Part shown: positions 24,550 through 31,804 of the stretch, one piece after another
Position numbering within the stretch: position 1 is the stretch's first letter
Layout: every line of letters begins with the position of its first letter
Assembly (NCBI GenBank): GCA_035296965.1
Contig: DATGZX010000227.1
Coordinates: 1-31,804, forward strand
Source: DATGZX01 sp035296965
Lineage (GTDB): Bacteria > Planctomycetota > Planctomycetia > Gemmatales > Gemmataceae
Reading direction: 5' to 3'
Length of the DNA stretch: 31,804 nt
Position numbers and translations under genes: made by a program
Notes under the pieces: model-generated
Databases searched by the model: none
What the model was told of the DNA's origin: nothing
Seen by the model: only the letters and a program-made list of their open reading frames with translations

Positions 24550-24993
24550 GTGATCGAGCACCTATATTCCTGTTTTAAGTGCGTCACGTTCCCGCTTGCC
24601 GGTTGTCTCATGCTGATGGGGGGGGACTGTAACGTCAAAGAGATTTCCTCTTCGAAGGTGGTTGCCGATCACGTGGTCACCGTCACCGAGCGAGACAATA
24701 ATACGACTATCTCCCTAGCTAAGAACGACGTGCTCGCTGTAAAACTAGAGGCACAATTGGGCACCGGCTACGATTGGAGCTTCCACGGCAACGATCCCAA
24801 GAAGCTCAAGGAGACTGGCAAGCCCGAGGTCGAGTCAGAGGGAGATGGGCTGCCAGGAAAGATCGAGCACGAGGTTTTCCGTTTCAAGGCAAAATGCTCT
24901 GGGGACACTAAACTTGACTTTGATTACAAGCGTCCATTCGAGAAAGACGAGAAACCGCTAAAGACTTTTCACATTAAGGTCACGATCAAGTAA
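24550..24993 (+). CDS. Chagasin-type (I42) cysteine protease inhibitor, putative lipoprotein
   Basis: The last 110 residues match the inhibitor_I42 fold. Loop L2 reads LGTGYDW (residues 70-76; family NPTTGY-W), loop L4 contains DGLPGKIEHEVFRFKA, and loop L6 has YKRPFEKDE (family RPW/RPF). These three loops plug the active site of papain-like proteases. A papain-family protease gene starts 94 bases downstream on the same strand. The start is uncertain: GTG 24550 gives 147 residues with FPLAGC, a good lipobox, near residue 19. ATG 24610 and ATG/GTG codons further upstream are alternatives. Membrane anchoring is inference. The 5' part has lower GC than the chromosomal neighbours. Confidence 0.82.
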   Translation: MIEHLYSCFKCVTFPLAGCLMLMGGDCNVKEISSSKVVADHVVTVTERDNNTTISLAKNDVLAVKLEAQLGTGYDWSFHGNDPKKLKETGKPEVESEGDGLPGKIEHEVFRFKAKCSGDTKLDFDYKRPFEKDEKPLKTFHIKVTIK

Positions 24994-25087
24994 AAACGGC
25001 AGGTCGTCATCTAGCCAGTCTGGCGTTCTTCCGGTAGTATCACACAGCATACCCCCGAGGCAATCGTCGGGACGCCGGAGAATCGCC

Positions 25088-26221
25088 ATGAGGTCCACGT
25101 TACGTCTACTCCCCATTCTTGCCGTTTCAATCTGGGCGGTTTTGCTGTATGCGCGGCAGGACAGGCCTGGAACGGAGGTCGATAGGGACGAAGAAGAATC
25201 GCAGAAACTTTATCTCGCCCGCGAAGCGAAAGCTCCGGCTGCAATCCGAACGGAATTAGAAGCCCTTCGCCGAGAAATTGCCGCGAATAAGCTCTCCTTC
25301 AAGGTCGGCTACACTGAGGCATTGGATCGCGGAAGCGAAGAGCTTGTGGGCGCAAAGCCACCAGAGGATTTGCTCGCTCAGGCCGCCGAGCAGCACGACT
25401 TAGCCGTTAAGTTACTGACGTTTGACGCCGAGGCCAGGGACGTATACGTGAGGGAGCACCCCGACATCAAGCTCCCCGATGACGTGGAACAAAAGCAATT
25501 AGTAGCAGCAAGCAGGTCATTTGATTGGCGAACCAAAGGAAAGATGACTCCAGTCCGTGACCAAAAAAACTGTGGAAGTTGCTGGGCGTTTGCAACCCTA
25601 GCGGCCTACGAGAGCAGCTATCGCATTCGTAATAACCAGGAGATTGACGCCTCTGAGCAGTCTATTCTCGATTGCAGCAAGGCCGGAACTTGCGACGGCG
25701 GATGGTGGGCATTCGACTTCCTGCTAAAAGAGGGGGTGGCCACGGAACAAGCCTACCCTTATAAGGCGAAAGTAGGCGCGTGCAAGAAGACGCCGCTGCC
25801 CTATCGCGCTGTGGCCTGGGACTTCGTCAAGTTCAAAGACACAATCCCAAGCGCGGACGATCTCAAAGATGCTCTCGTCAAGCATGGCCCTTTAACGGTG
25901 GCAATGAAGTCCACGCGTCTATTCAATGCCTACACAGGCGGGATCTTTGATGAGGAAGCCACACCTAAAGAGAAGCCCGGCGTGAAGGTCAATCATGCAG
26001 TCGCCATAGTTGGATGGGATGATTCGAAGGGTTCCAAGGGAGCGTGGCTCATCAAGAATTCTTGGGGAACCTCTTGGGGCGTTAAGGGGTACGCCTGGGT
26101 GGCCTACGACCACAACTCGATTGGCTACGGAGCTGCCTGGGTACACGCCAAGAGTAAGTTCTATGATCTGCCAGCTGCATTCTTCCGTCTCGTTCCCGGG
26201 ATTAAGCCGCACTTGAAGTGA
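25088..26221 (+). CDS. Exported papain-family (C1A) cysteine protease with propeptide
   Basis: This 377-residue protein has a hydrophobic export signal (LLPILAVSIWAVLLYA). A charged helical pro-region covers about residues 30-140, and a papain domain begins at SFDWRTKGKMTPVRDQ. The catalytic set is complete: Gln159 (oxyanion hole), Cys165 in NCGSCWAF, His303 in VNHAVAIVGW and Asn324 in IKNSWGTSWG. Disulfide-type cysteines occur in LDCSKAGTCDGGW. It should be secreted as a zymogen and cleave proteins outside the cytoplasm. The gene follows the I42 inhibitor gene by 94 bases, suggesting an operon in which the inhibitor protects the producer. GGAG before ATG 25088 supports the start. The GC content is slightly lower than in the housekeeping part. 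Confidence 0.93.
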   Translation: MRSTLRLLPILAVSIWAVLLYARQDRPGTEVDRDEEESQKLYLAREAKAPAAIRTELEALRREIAANKLSFKVGYTEALDRGSEELVGAKPPEDLLAQAAEQHDLAVKLLTFDAEARDVYVREHPDIKLPDDVEQKQLVAASRSFDWRTKGKMTPVRDQKNCGSCWAFATLAAYESSYRIRNNQEIDASEQSILDCSKAGTCDGGWWAFDFLLKEGVATEQAYPYKAKVGACKKTPLPYRAVAWDFVKFKDTIPSADDLKDALVKHGPLTVAMKSTRLFNAYTGGIFDEEATPKEKPGVKVNHAVAIVGWDDSKGSKGAWLIKNSWGTSWGVKGYAWVAYDHNSIGYGAAWVHAKSKFYDLPAAFFRLVPGIKPHLK

Positions 26222-26263
26222 CTGGGAAGGCTATGTTGCACACGGGACGCAAACTGGCAGTTT

Positions 26264-26632
26264 GTGGTGCGGCCCCGAGCGCTGGACCAGTGGTATAGTT
26301 CACACTGGACTTCGCAGGGGGGATTTTCATGCCTCGCATCCGTCGATCCTTTTGATGCTGGCTTCACGTCCCGTGGCGAGGCACGGCCCCCGGCCCAGGA
26401 TCCGAGCCCAAACCTGCGTTTCGGTATGCCGGCGCCCGCCAAGGCCGATCCGGAATCGAGCCGCGAAGCCTTTCTCATCTCCCGGCCGCAGTATGTCCTG
26501 AGCTACAACGCTAAGACGAGAATAGCGAATTGGGTCTTCTGGCGGCTACGCAAGCTGTCGCCCTTCACCTTGCCTTTGTATTTGATGGTGATATTGCTTC
26601 CAATGAATTCCCCTGAAGCCGCGCGCCCATAA
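26264..26632 (+). pseudogene. Truncated DNA/RNA non-specific endonuclease
   Basis: In one frame NLRFGMPAPAKADPESSREA (from 26411) then YVLSYNAKTRIANWVFWRLR (to 26551) matches the N-terminal part of NUC1/NucA-type beta-beta-alpha-metal nucleases, where a V-L-SYN, NW-WRL region precedes the catalytic DRGH. Past 26554 the homology ends abruptly and the frame runs into unrelated sequence, so the DRGH motif and the rest of the enzyme are missing. It is a decayed fragment, probably cut by a rearrangement. The rest of 26640-26929 shows no gene. Confidence 0.7.
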
Positions 26633-26929
26633 TCTGAACCTGGGCGATAGTGGCAGGCCACGTCTAACTGCCGGCTCGGACGCCCCTGGCGCCTAAGCCG
26701 GTACGCTGGACCCTGCTGTCACCGGGCGGCCACGTCAAGGATCAGTGATGCTCACTCAAGTCGTGAGACGGCACTGCCGGACAGGATATGAGTGGCACCA
26801 ACCTCGTTGCCCTGTCCAGTTACCGGCGTAAGATGACGCCGTGGCAAGATGGGCGTGGGCGACGGGGCAACCGCCGGCGTACCCGCGTGGTAATTCTCTC
26901 GGAGTGCACCCTGCATTAGGAGAAACGGC

Positions 26930-27943
26930 ATGGATCCCCAGAGCCCGTCACCAGTCTTGTTTTTTGACACGATCAGCGCCTACGAGCGTACCGAAGCGCT
27001 ACGGGCGGCCATCGAGCTGGATTTGTTCACGTTGGTGGCTGCCGGACATCGTACGGCAACACAACTTGCCAGTGCCTGCCAGGCATCGCCGCGCGGCGTT
27101 CGTATTCTGGCGGACTACCTCACCATCCTCGGCTTCCTCAGCAAGCGCGACGACCAATACGAACTCACACACGACAGCGAAGTCTTTCTCGTCCGCCAGT
27201 CGCCTGCTTATCTGGGCGGCACGGTAGACTTCCTGCTGACGACCGAGCTGCGGGAATGCTTTCACCATCTGACGGCGGCTGTGCGTCGTGGTGGTACGGC
27301 CATTTCCAACGAAGGTACGATCTCGTACGACAATCCGATCTGGGTGGCGTTCGCTCGAACTATGGCCCCGCTGATCCAGCTCCCGGCCCGATTGCTGGCC
27401 GACATGGTCGGCGGAGATACTCAGCAACCGCTGCGCGTCCTGGATGTCGCTGCGGGACACGGTCTGTTCGGCATCACTGTCGCGAAACGCTATCCCCAAG
27501 CCCACATCACGGCGCTGGACTGGCCGAATGTGCTGGCCGTGGCGACGGAGAACGCACGCCGCGCCGGCGTTGCCGAGCGTCACGCCTTGCGTCCGGGCAG
27601 CGCATTCGACATCAATTGGGGCGGCCCATACGATGTCGTGCTGCTGACGAATTTTCTGCATCACTTCGATATACCCACCTGCGAGAAGTTGGCGGCAAAA
27701 GCATATTCATCTCTCGCACCCGGCGGCCGTGCTTTCACTTTGGATTTCATCCCGGAGCCCGACCGCATCACGCCACCGTCTACAGCAGGCTTCGCGCTGA
27801 CGATGCTCGCCACCACGGCTCACGGGGACGCTTACACCTTCGCGGAATACCAACAGACTTTCGCGAAGGCCGGGTTTCTGCGCAGCGACTTTCACGCCAT
27901 GCCGCCGACGATGCAACAGGCGGTAGTATCGTATAAGAGATGA
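26930..27943 (+). CDS. Class I SAM-dependent methyltransferase (O-methyltransferase type)
   Basis: This 337-residue protein has an N-terminal winged-helix dimerisation domain (about 15-90: ELDLFTLVAAGHRTATQLA, then GVRILADYLTILGFL) and a C-terminal Rossmann SAM-binding domain with motif I LDVAAGHGLFGI (about 170), the acidic end of beta-2 in ALDWPNV, and LLTNFLHHFD at motif IV. This is the layout of plant-type and polyketide O-methyltransferases (dimerization2 plus Methyltransf_2). The histidine pair in FLHHFD may include the general base. TAGGAG lies eight bases before ATG 26930. No biosynthetic cluster surrounds it, so the substrate is unknown. Confidence 0.9.
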   Translation: MDPQSPSPVLFFDTISAYERTEALRAAIELDLFTLVAAGHRTATQLASACQASPRGVRILADYLTILGFLSKRDDQYELTHDSEVFLVRQSPAYLGGTVDFLLTTELRECFHHLTAAVRRGGTAISNEGTISYDNPIWVAFARTMAPLIQLPARLLADMVGGDTQQPLRVLDVAAGHGLFGITVAKRYPQAHITALDWPNVLAVATENARRAGVAERHALRPGSAFDINWGGPYDVVLLTNFLHHFDIPTCEKLAAKAYSSLAPGGRAFTLDFIPEPDRITPPSTAGFALTMLATTAHGDAYTFAEYQQTFAKAGFLRSDFHAMPPTMQQAVVSYKR

Positions 27944-27975
27944 AGCAGATTTAAGATTTGCAATGGGGGAAATAA

Positions 27976-28194
27976 TCATTGGGCGGCAGATGACGAATCG
28001 TCAATGCACCGCACGTCCAGCAACTCCAGCTCTGCCAGAATCGTCCTCTTGAAGTGATCGGCGACGAACAGCGCGGCCTGCTCAGCGGTCAGGTGATCGG
28101 GGACCCATAGGTCGTTGGCCAACACCTCGCAAGTCTCGCGCAGACCCAGCTTGTCGCTGCCCTCCGTTGTGGCGATGAAGCGCCACATTATCAT
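27976..28194 (-). CDS. Small hypothetical protein (72 aa)
   Basis: An acidic 72-residue open frame with protein-like composition: MIMWRFIATTEGSDKLGLRE, then VLANDLWVPDHLTAEQAALF and ADHFKRTILAELELLDVRCI. I do not recognise a domain. It lies 85 bases downstream of the cysteine-synthase-like gene on the same strand and could be its operon partner. The upstream AGGGG is a weak ribosome binding site; ATG 28188 is an alternative start. Confidence 0.45.
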   Translation of the reverse strand: MIMWRFIATTEGSDKLGLRETCEVLANDLWVPDHLTAEQAALFVADHFKRTILAELELLDVRCIDDSSSAAQ

Positions 28195-28279
28195 GCCCCT
28201 GGTCGAGTCGATTTGCCCTGGCGCCCCTCACCGAAGATTGGTTCGGGCATACTCTTCATGCCTTTCTACAGCCGCCCGA

Positions 28280-29278
28280 TTAGGTCTCGGCGAAACCGCG
28301 CATCCATGGCTTGGTGTAATAGCGGTCCCAGGAGTCCGCCAGCATGACCACGACCGGGCCTTTCAACTGCAAGTTTTCTGCGACTCCCAAGGCCGCCACG
28401 ACAGCTGTACCGGAAGTCCCTCCAACCAACAGGCCTTCTTCGCGCAGGAGGCGCCTCACCATAGCGAAGCTCTCTTCATCGCTCACGCGTACCACGGCGT
28501 CGACAACGGATGGATCGAATATTGCCGGGATCGCACTCCCTCCAATTCCTTCGACCTGATAGGAGGAGTCGACATCCGGCTGCTCCGGGGAGACCAGATG
28601 CGCCAGGCGCGAGCCAATTGGGTCAGCAAGCACGATCTTGACGGTTGGGAGCAGCCGCTTTAGGTATCGACCCACGCCCGTGATAGTACCGCCGGTCCCA
28701 ACCCCGGCCACGAACGCGCCCACGCGCCCGCCGCACTGTTCGAGGATTTCAGGCCCAGTAGTCAGTTCATGCACGCGCACGTTGGCGGGGTTGGCGAACT
28801 GATCGGTCAAGAACCAGCCGTTCTCCGTAGCCAGTCGCCGTGCCATGTTCTGAAAGTTATTTGGATCCTGCGGCGGAGCGTTGGGAGCCATGACAATGCC
28901 TGCCCCCAACGCGGCCAGGGCACCACGCTTGTCCTGAGACATTTTCTCCGGCATTACGCAAACGAGCGAGTAGCCGCGCACGGCGGCTACGAGCGCCAGG
29001 CCCACGCCCGTGTTGCCGGCCGTTGCCTCGATCAGAGTAGCGCCGGGCCGAAGGAGGCCGCGCTGCTCGGCATCGTCGACAATGGCGAGAGCGATGCGAT
29101 CCTTGACGCTGCCACCGGGGTTAAGGTACTCGCACTTGCCGAAAATCGGCACGGTCGCATTTACGGCCAAGCGCTTCAAGAGCACCAGTGGCGTGTGGCC
29201 GATATGGTTCAGAATGGTAGAAGAATGCCGATTCAAGTTCGTCCGGCCGATGGGACTGGGAGCAAAAATGCCTCGCAC
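28280..29278 (-). CDS. PLP-dependent cysteine synthase / cystathionine beta-synthase family enzyme
   Basis: This 332-residue fold-type II PLP enzyme has IGHTPLVLLKRL at the start, the Schiff-base lysine in NPGGSVKDRIA (Lys59), the substrate loop EATAGNTGVGLA, the phosphate-binding VGTGGTITGVGRYLK, and GGTSGTAVVAAL near the end. The C-terminal DSWDRYYTK resembles the D-G-RY end of bacterial CBS/MccA-type enzymes. It should replace the leaving group of serine or O-acetylserine with a thiol, giving cysteine or cystathionine. It stands alone without a serine acetyltransferase or cystathionine lyase gene. The N-terminal 14 residues before NRHSSTILNHIG are not conserved, so the true start may be later. 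Confidence 0.9.
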   Translation of the reverse strand: MRGIFAPSPIGRTNLNRHSSTILNHIGHTPLVLLKRLAVNATVPIFGKCEYLNPGGSVKDRIALAIVDDAEQRGLLRPGATLIEATAGNTGVGLALVAAVRGYSLVCVMPEKMSQDKRGALAALGAGIVMAPNAPPQDPNNFQNMARRLATENGWFLTDQFANPANVRVHELTTGPEILEQCGGRVGAFVAGVGTGGTITGVGRYLKRLLPTVKIVLADPIGSRLAHLVSPEQPDVDSSYQVEGIGGSAIPAIFDPSVVDAVVRVSDEESFAMVRRLLREEGLLVGGTSGTAVVAALGVAENLQLKGPVVVMLADSWDRYYTKPWMRGFAET

Positions 29279-29533
29279 ATCGACACATTCCGGCGTCGCC
29301 CAACCACCGGATTCGACGAGCGAGGCGAGTTCGAATCTACGTTACCATTTTGTAATTGCAAGAGAAAAACGGCGGGCCGGATGCCGTCCCTTCTCATCAG
29401 AAGGCCTTCATTATACGTTGGATCCTTCAGCGAGCTCATCGCCTCGAAGGGAAAACACCCTGTGGCCACTTGGTTCGTGCCACGTAAGATGCTGGCTAAC
29501 GTCGCCCGCGGATTCCAACCGGAGAACAGTTCG

Positions 29534-29863
29534 ATGCCACGGGGACGACCAAGAATCAACGCCAACCTCAGCAAAATGGACGCGATGAGGAAAACCCTAG
29601 CTGCTCTTGGGAATGACGCCATGCCAGGGGCCATTGACGATTATCTCAGGAAGGAATTTGGGATCCTCATGAGCCCTGGCATGATTGCGAACTACAAGAG
29701 CACAATCAAGTCTGAAGGGAGCAAGAGCCGTCTGATTAGCCGGTCAGTTACCCGGAAGATCGCTGGGGAATTCAGCCTTGAGGAGATCCAGTCGGTTAAA
29801 GAAGTGGCTGACAAGATTGGGGCGGATAAGTTGAGGCAGTTGGCACAGGTCTTGGGGGATTGA
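29534..29863 (+). CDS. Small planctomycete-type putative DNA-binding protein (109 aa)
   Basis: MPRGRPRINANLSKMDAMRK opens with an AT-hook-like PRGRPR, then a helical module (LAALGNDAMPGAIDDYLRKE, then MSPGMIANYKSTIKSE) that looks like a small winged-helix fold. A C-terminal helix follows (FSLEEIQSVKEVADKIGADK). From memory, proteins starting M-RGRPR with SKMDA and ISNYKS are recurrent in planctomycete genomes and uncharacterised. ATG 29534 has GGAG about ten bases upstream; the frame is open much further upstream but only across the minus-strand PLP gene. Nucleic-acid binding is inference. It is the last gene before the tRNA 3' half. Confidence 0.75.
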   Translation: MPRGRPRINANLSKMDAMRKTLAALGNDAMPGAIDDYLRKEFGILMSPGMIANYKSTIKSEGSKSRLISRSVTRKIAGEFSLEEIQSVKEVADKIGADKLRQLAQVLGD

Positions 29864-29976
29864 CGCCGATTCTTTGGCTTGTTTGTGGCGGACTGCTCGA
29901 CCGGGCCAGCCTCAAAACCTTCTTTGCCGCGCTTAGGATCCGAAACGGCCTGGAAACAAAGCAGGTTGTCTTAGCA

Positions 29977-30017
29977 GCTCCCGACAGGATTCAAACCTGC
30001 GACCCTCGGTTTAGGAA
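29977..30017 (-). pseudogene. 3' half of a tRNA-Arg(CCU) gene, broken at the anticodon loop
   Basis: On the minus strand: loop TTCCTAA, stem ACCGA, variable GGGTC, T-arm GCAGG-TTTGAAT-CCTGT and acceptor strand CGGGAGC. The 5' anticodon-stem strand is replaced by unrelated sequence right at the loop edge. The half complements the 5' half at 23072-23109: the anticodon stem pairs 5 of 5 and the acceptor stem 6 of 7. The two halves are on opposite strands. Confidence 0.8.
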
Positions 30018-30101
30018 GCAGACGCAAACCAACGCCAAAAAGCCCAGAAAACCCCGTCAAAATCGGAGTTTACTCGTTCTCGGGGCAGTTTGCAAGCGCG
30101 T

Positions 30102-30167
30102 GCGAGCGCGCTCGTAAAAACGCGAGGATTTGCGGATTTTCCGCGCCGGGCGCGGAAGATTCCGCGC
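30102..30167 (+). repeat. 66-bp direct repeat R2 (hairpin-forming)
   Basis: This is the partner of R1 at 23559-23624, in the same orientation and of the same length. GCGGATTTTCCGCGCC folds back on GGCGCGGAAGATTCCGC with few mismatches. Between it and the gene at 30403 I see nothing else. Confidence 0.7.
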
Positions 30168-30402
30168 TACCAAAAGGCCATCGGACTCCTGCGTTCCCTT
30201 GCCGTGCAGTGCTGGCTCCGCACGAATCCTGTCGTCGCTGGCGCGCTCGCTGAAACGCCTCGGTCAGCCGCGGCAGCCACACGGCTTTAGCCGCGTTCGA
30301 GCTGCAGTTCCGCGAGTCGGCGGCATTCCCAATCCTTTTGGACGTGCCAAGACCGGCTGTAAAAGATGTACTTCGCCTGGCAACCTTTGATAGGATACGT
30401 TT

Positions 30403-31804
30403 GTGTCTCATCCTAGCGACAAAGCTGGAGAGAACGATATACGACACGACCGCGTCCGCCAAATCCTCTTTTACCACAGCAGCAGCAAGCACTACCTCCA
30501 CCGCTACGCCGATGGGCCAGGCCGCCTCGATTGGGTCAACCAGCCAGCTCCCTTTCGCACTTACGTCGGCGCACCAGCCATTGACCTTCCTTTGCTCGCC
30601 GACGCCATCGTGGCCCCCTATAGCGATCTGTACGTCCCCGGCGCCATCCCAGCGCGGCGGCCCGCGCTCGATACGCTGGCGATCTTGTTCGAATTGTCCT
30701 TGGGGCTGTCTGCCTGGAAGGAGCATCAGGGCTCACGCTGGGCCCTACGCTGCAACCCGTCGAGCGGTAATCTGCACCCGACGGAGGGTTACGCGATCGT
30801 GCCGCCGCTGTCTGGATCAGAGGCCGGCGTTTACCACTACGTCAGCCGCGACCACAGGCTTGAACGCCGGTGCACGTTCACCGCCGCAACGGCAGCAGCC
30901 TTGACTTTGTGTCTGCCATCCCAGTCGTTCCTCATCGGCCTATCATCCATTCACTGGCGGGAGGCTTGGAAGTATGGGGTCCGGGCTTTCCGGTATTGCC
31001 AGCACGATGCTGGCCATGCCATGGCGGCGTGCCGCTACGCTGCGGCGGCTCTGGGTTGGTCCGCACGGCTGCTCGATGCTCCGGGCGACGCCGAAGTTGC
31101 CGCGCTCCTCGGCCTGGATCGCGACGCGGATTTTGCCGCTGTCCATGCCCTCGACCGCGAGCACCCCGATGCGTTACTGGTCGTCGGCCCCTTGTCCTCT
31201 GCGGCGGGGGACCTGAACCTCCCTCCCGTGCAAGGAGGGGACTGGGCAGGTAAGCCCAATGTCCTTAGTCGCGAACATGTCCCCTGGGAACTAATCGACC
31301 TTGCCGCCTCGGCGACGTGGAAGCCCGCGACGGACTCAGAGCCTGTCTTTGCGCCACAGCCCCTCACTCCACTAGCGACCTTGCCGCCGACTCAAACAGC
31401 TCCGACGCCTGCGTCCAGCATCATCCGCCAGCGCCGCAGCGCCGTGGACTTCGATGGACAAACTAGCCTCGACGCAGCCGCGTTGTACCACATGCTGGAG
31501 CACCTCTTGCCGCGACCTGGAGTGCCCCCTTGGGACCTACTTCCCTGGCGGCCGCACCTGCACGCGGGACTGTTTATCCATCGTGTCCGCGGCCTGTCCC
31601 CCGGTCTCTACTTCTTGGAGCGCGATCCGGCAGTTCATGAACCAATGCAGGCCGCATGTCGGGCAACTTTCCTGTGGCGGCGGCCCGCTCTTTGTCCCGA
31701 CGATCTGGACCTGTACTTGTTGGCCGAGGGCGATCTGCGGGAGACGGCCCGCACCGTGAGCTGTCATCAAGACATTGCTGCAGATGGTGTGTTCAGTCTT
31801 GGCA
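30403..31804 (+). CDS. SagB/ThcOx-family dehydrogenase (nitroreductase fold), 5' part
   Basis: The frame is open from GTG 30403 to the window end (467 codons), with in-frame TGA and TAG just upstream and AGGAT about seven bases before the GTG. The N-terminus (YHSSSKHYLHRYADGPGRLD, then QPAPFRTYVGAP) is the characteristic start of the two-domain SagB-type proteins. RCNPSSGNLHPTEGY (about 116-130) is the FMN-binding segment. A second nitroreductase half begins near residue 338 (IIRQRRSAVDFDG), and CHQDIAADGVFSLG near the window end is a further family motif. SagB/ThcOx enzymes oxidise azolines to azoles in peptide natural products, but stand-alone planctomycete copies have no known substrate. 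No cyclodehydratase or precursor gene is visible upstream. It is truncated only by the window. Confidence 0.88.
   Translation, partial: MSHPSDKAGENDIRHDRVRQILFYHSSSKHYLHRYADGPGRLDWVNQPAPFRTYVGAPAIDLPLLADAIVAPYSDLYVPGAIPARRPALDTLAILFELSLGLSAWKEHQGSRWALRCNPSSGNLHPTEGYAIVPPLSGSEAGVYHYVSRDHRLERRCTFTAATAAALTLCLPSQSFLIGLSSIHWREAWKYGVRAFRYCQHDAGHAMAACRYAAAALGWSARLLDAPGDAEVAALLGLDRDADFAAVHALDREHPDALLVVGPLSSAAGDLNLPPVQGGDWAGKPNVLSREHVPWELIDLAASATWKPATDSEPVFAPQPLTPLATLPPTQTAPTPASSIIRQRRSAVDFDGQTSLDAAALYHMLEHLLPRPGVPPWDLLPWRPHLHAGLFIHRVRGLSPGLYFLERDPAVHEPMQAACRATFLWRRPALCPDDLDLYLLAEGDLRETARTVSCHQDIAADGVFSLG

Noticed and set aside
28769..29533. Long plus-strand open frame upstream of the MPRGRPR protein
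   Set aside because: It runs antisense across the clearly coding PLP enzyme and only the part from 29534 is protein-like.
23072..30017. Trans-spliced split tRNA
   Set aside because: The halves complement each other well, but no complementary leader sequences flank the breaks, bacterial tRNA trans-splicing is unknown, and integration at the anticodon loop explains the break simply.

Overview
The window looks like a planctomycete chromosome, most probably from the Gemmata/Pirellula side of the phylum. It is GC-rich and carries several families that are abundant there: prepilin-like DUF1559 proteins with a carboxypeptidase-regulatory-like lipoprotein between them, a Tat-signal DUF1501 protein, a PQQ-type beta-propeller protein, a SagB/ThcOx dehydrogenase and a small MPRGRPR-type protein. 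Many short palindromic repeats lie between genes. The phylum call is inference from gene content; no rRNA is present. LAYOUT. 1-3.0 kb: the 3' end of one DUF1559 gene, a small lipoprotein gene and a complete second DUF1559 gene whose 3' end and terminator closely copy the first, followed by palindromic elements. 3.2-12.2 kb: metabolic and housekeeping genes. A Gfo/Idh/MocA oxidoreductase converges on a minus-strand run of tadA, a PQQ beta-propeller gene and a fused two-domain ABC permease. A secreted prolyl oligopeptidase, a small conserved protein and an M24 peptidase follow. Three copies of one TA-flanked MITE (2499, 8267, 12258) punctuate this part. 12.4-18.7 kb: a regulatory block with a sigma-54 activator, an ANTAR RNA-binding regulator and a GAF/PAS histidine kinase. 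Both response-regulator-like proteins have lost the phospho-acceptor aspartate. 18.8-22.9 kb: an amidohydrolase, a DUF1501 protein, a tiny 24-residue lysine-rich peptide gene with its own ribosome binding site and terminator, and a secreted alpha/beta hydrolase. 23.1-30.2 kb: an accessory region bordered by the two halves of a tRNA-Arg(CCU) gene, each broken at the anticodon loop, and by a pair of 66-bp hairpin-forming direct repeats. Inside are phage-like small genes or remnants, a chagasin-type (I42) cysteine-protease inhibitor directly followed by a papain-type (C1) secreted protease, a truncated nuclease, a methyltransferase, a PLP-dependent cysteine-synthase-like enzyme and a small putative DNA-binding protein. 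30.4 kb to the end: the first 467 codons of a SagB-type dehydrogenase running off the window. HOW THE GENES FIT TOGETHER. The clearest candidate system is the inhibitor-protease pair at 24.55-26.22 kb. A putative lipoprotein inhibitor upstream of an exported pro-protease suggests self-protection during secretion, a bacterial I42/C1 arrangement analogous in logic to staphostatin-staphopain. The kinase, ANTAR and sigma-54 proteins may form a signalling cluster that does not use classical receiver phosphorylation. The remaining genes are mostly ordinary singletons. No CRISPR array, intact tRNA, rRNA, integrase or transposase was seen.
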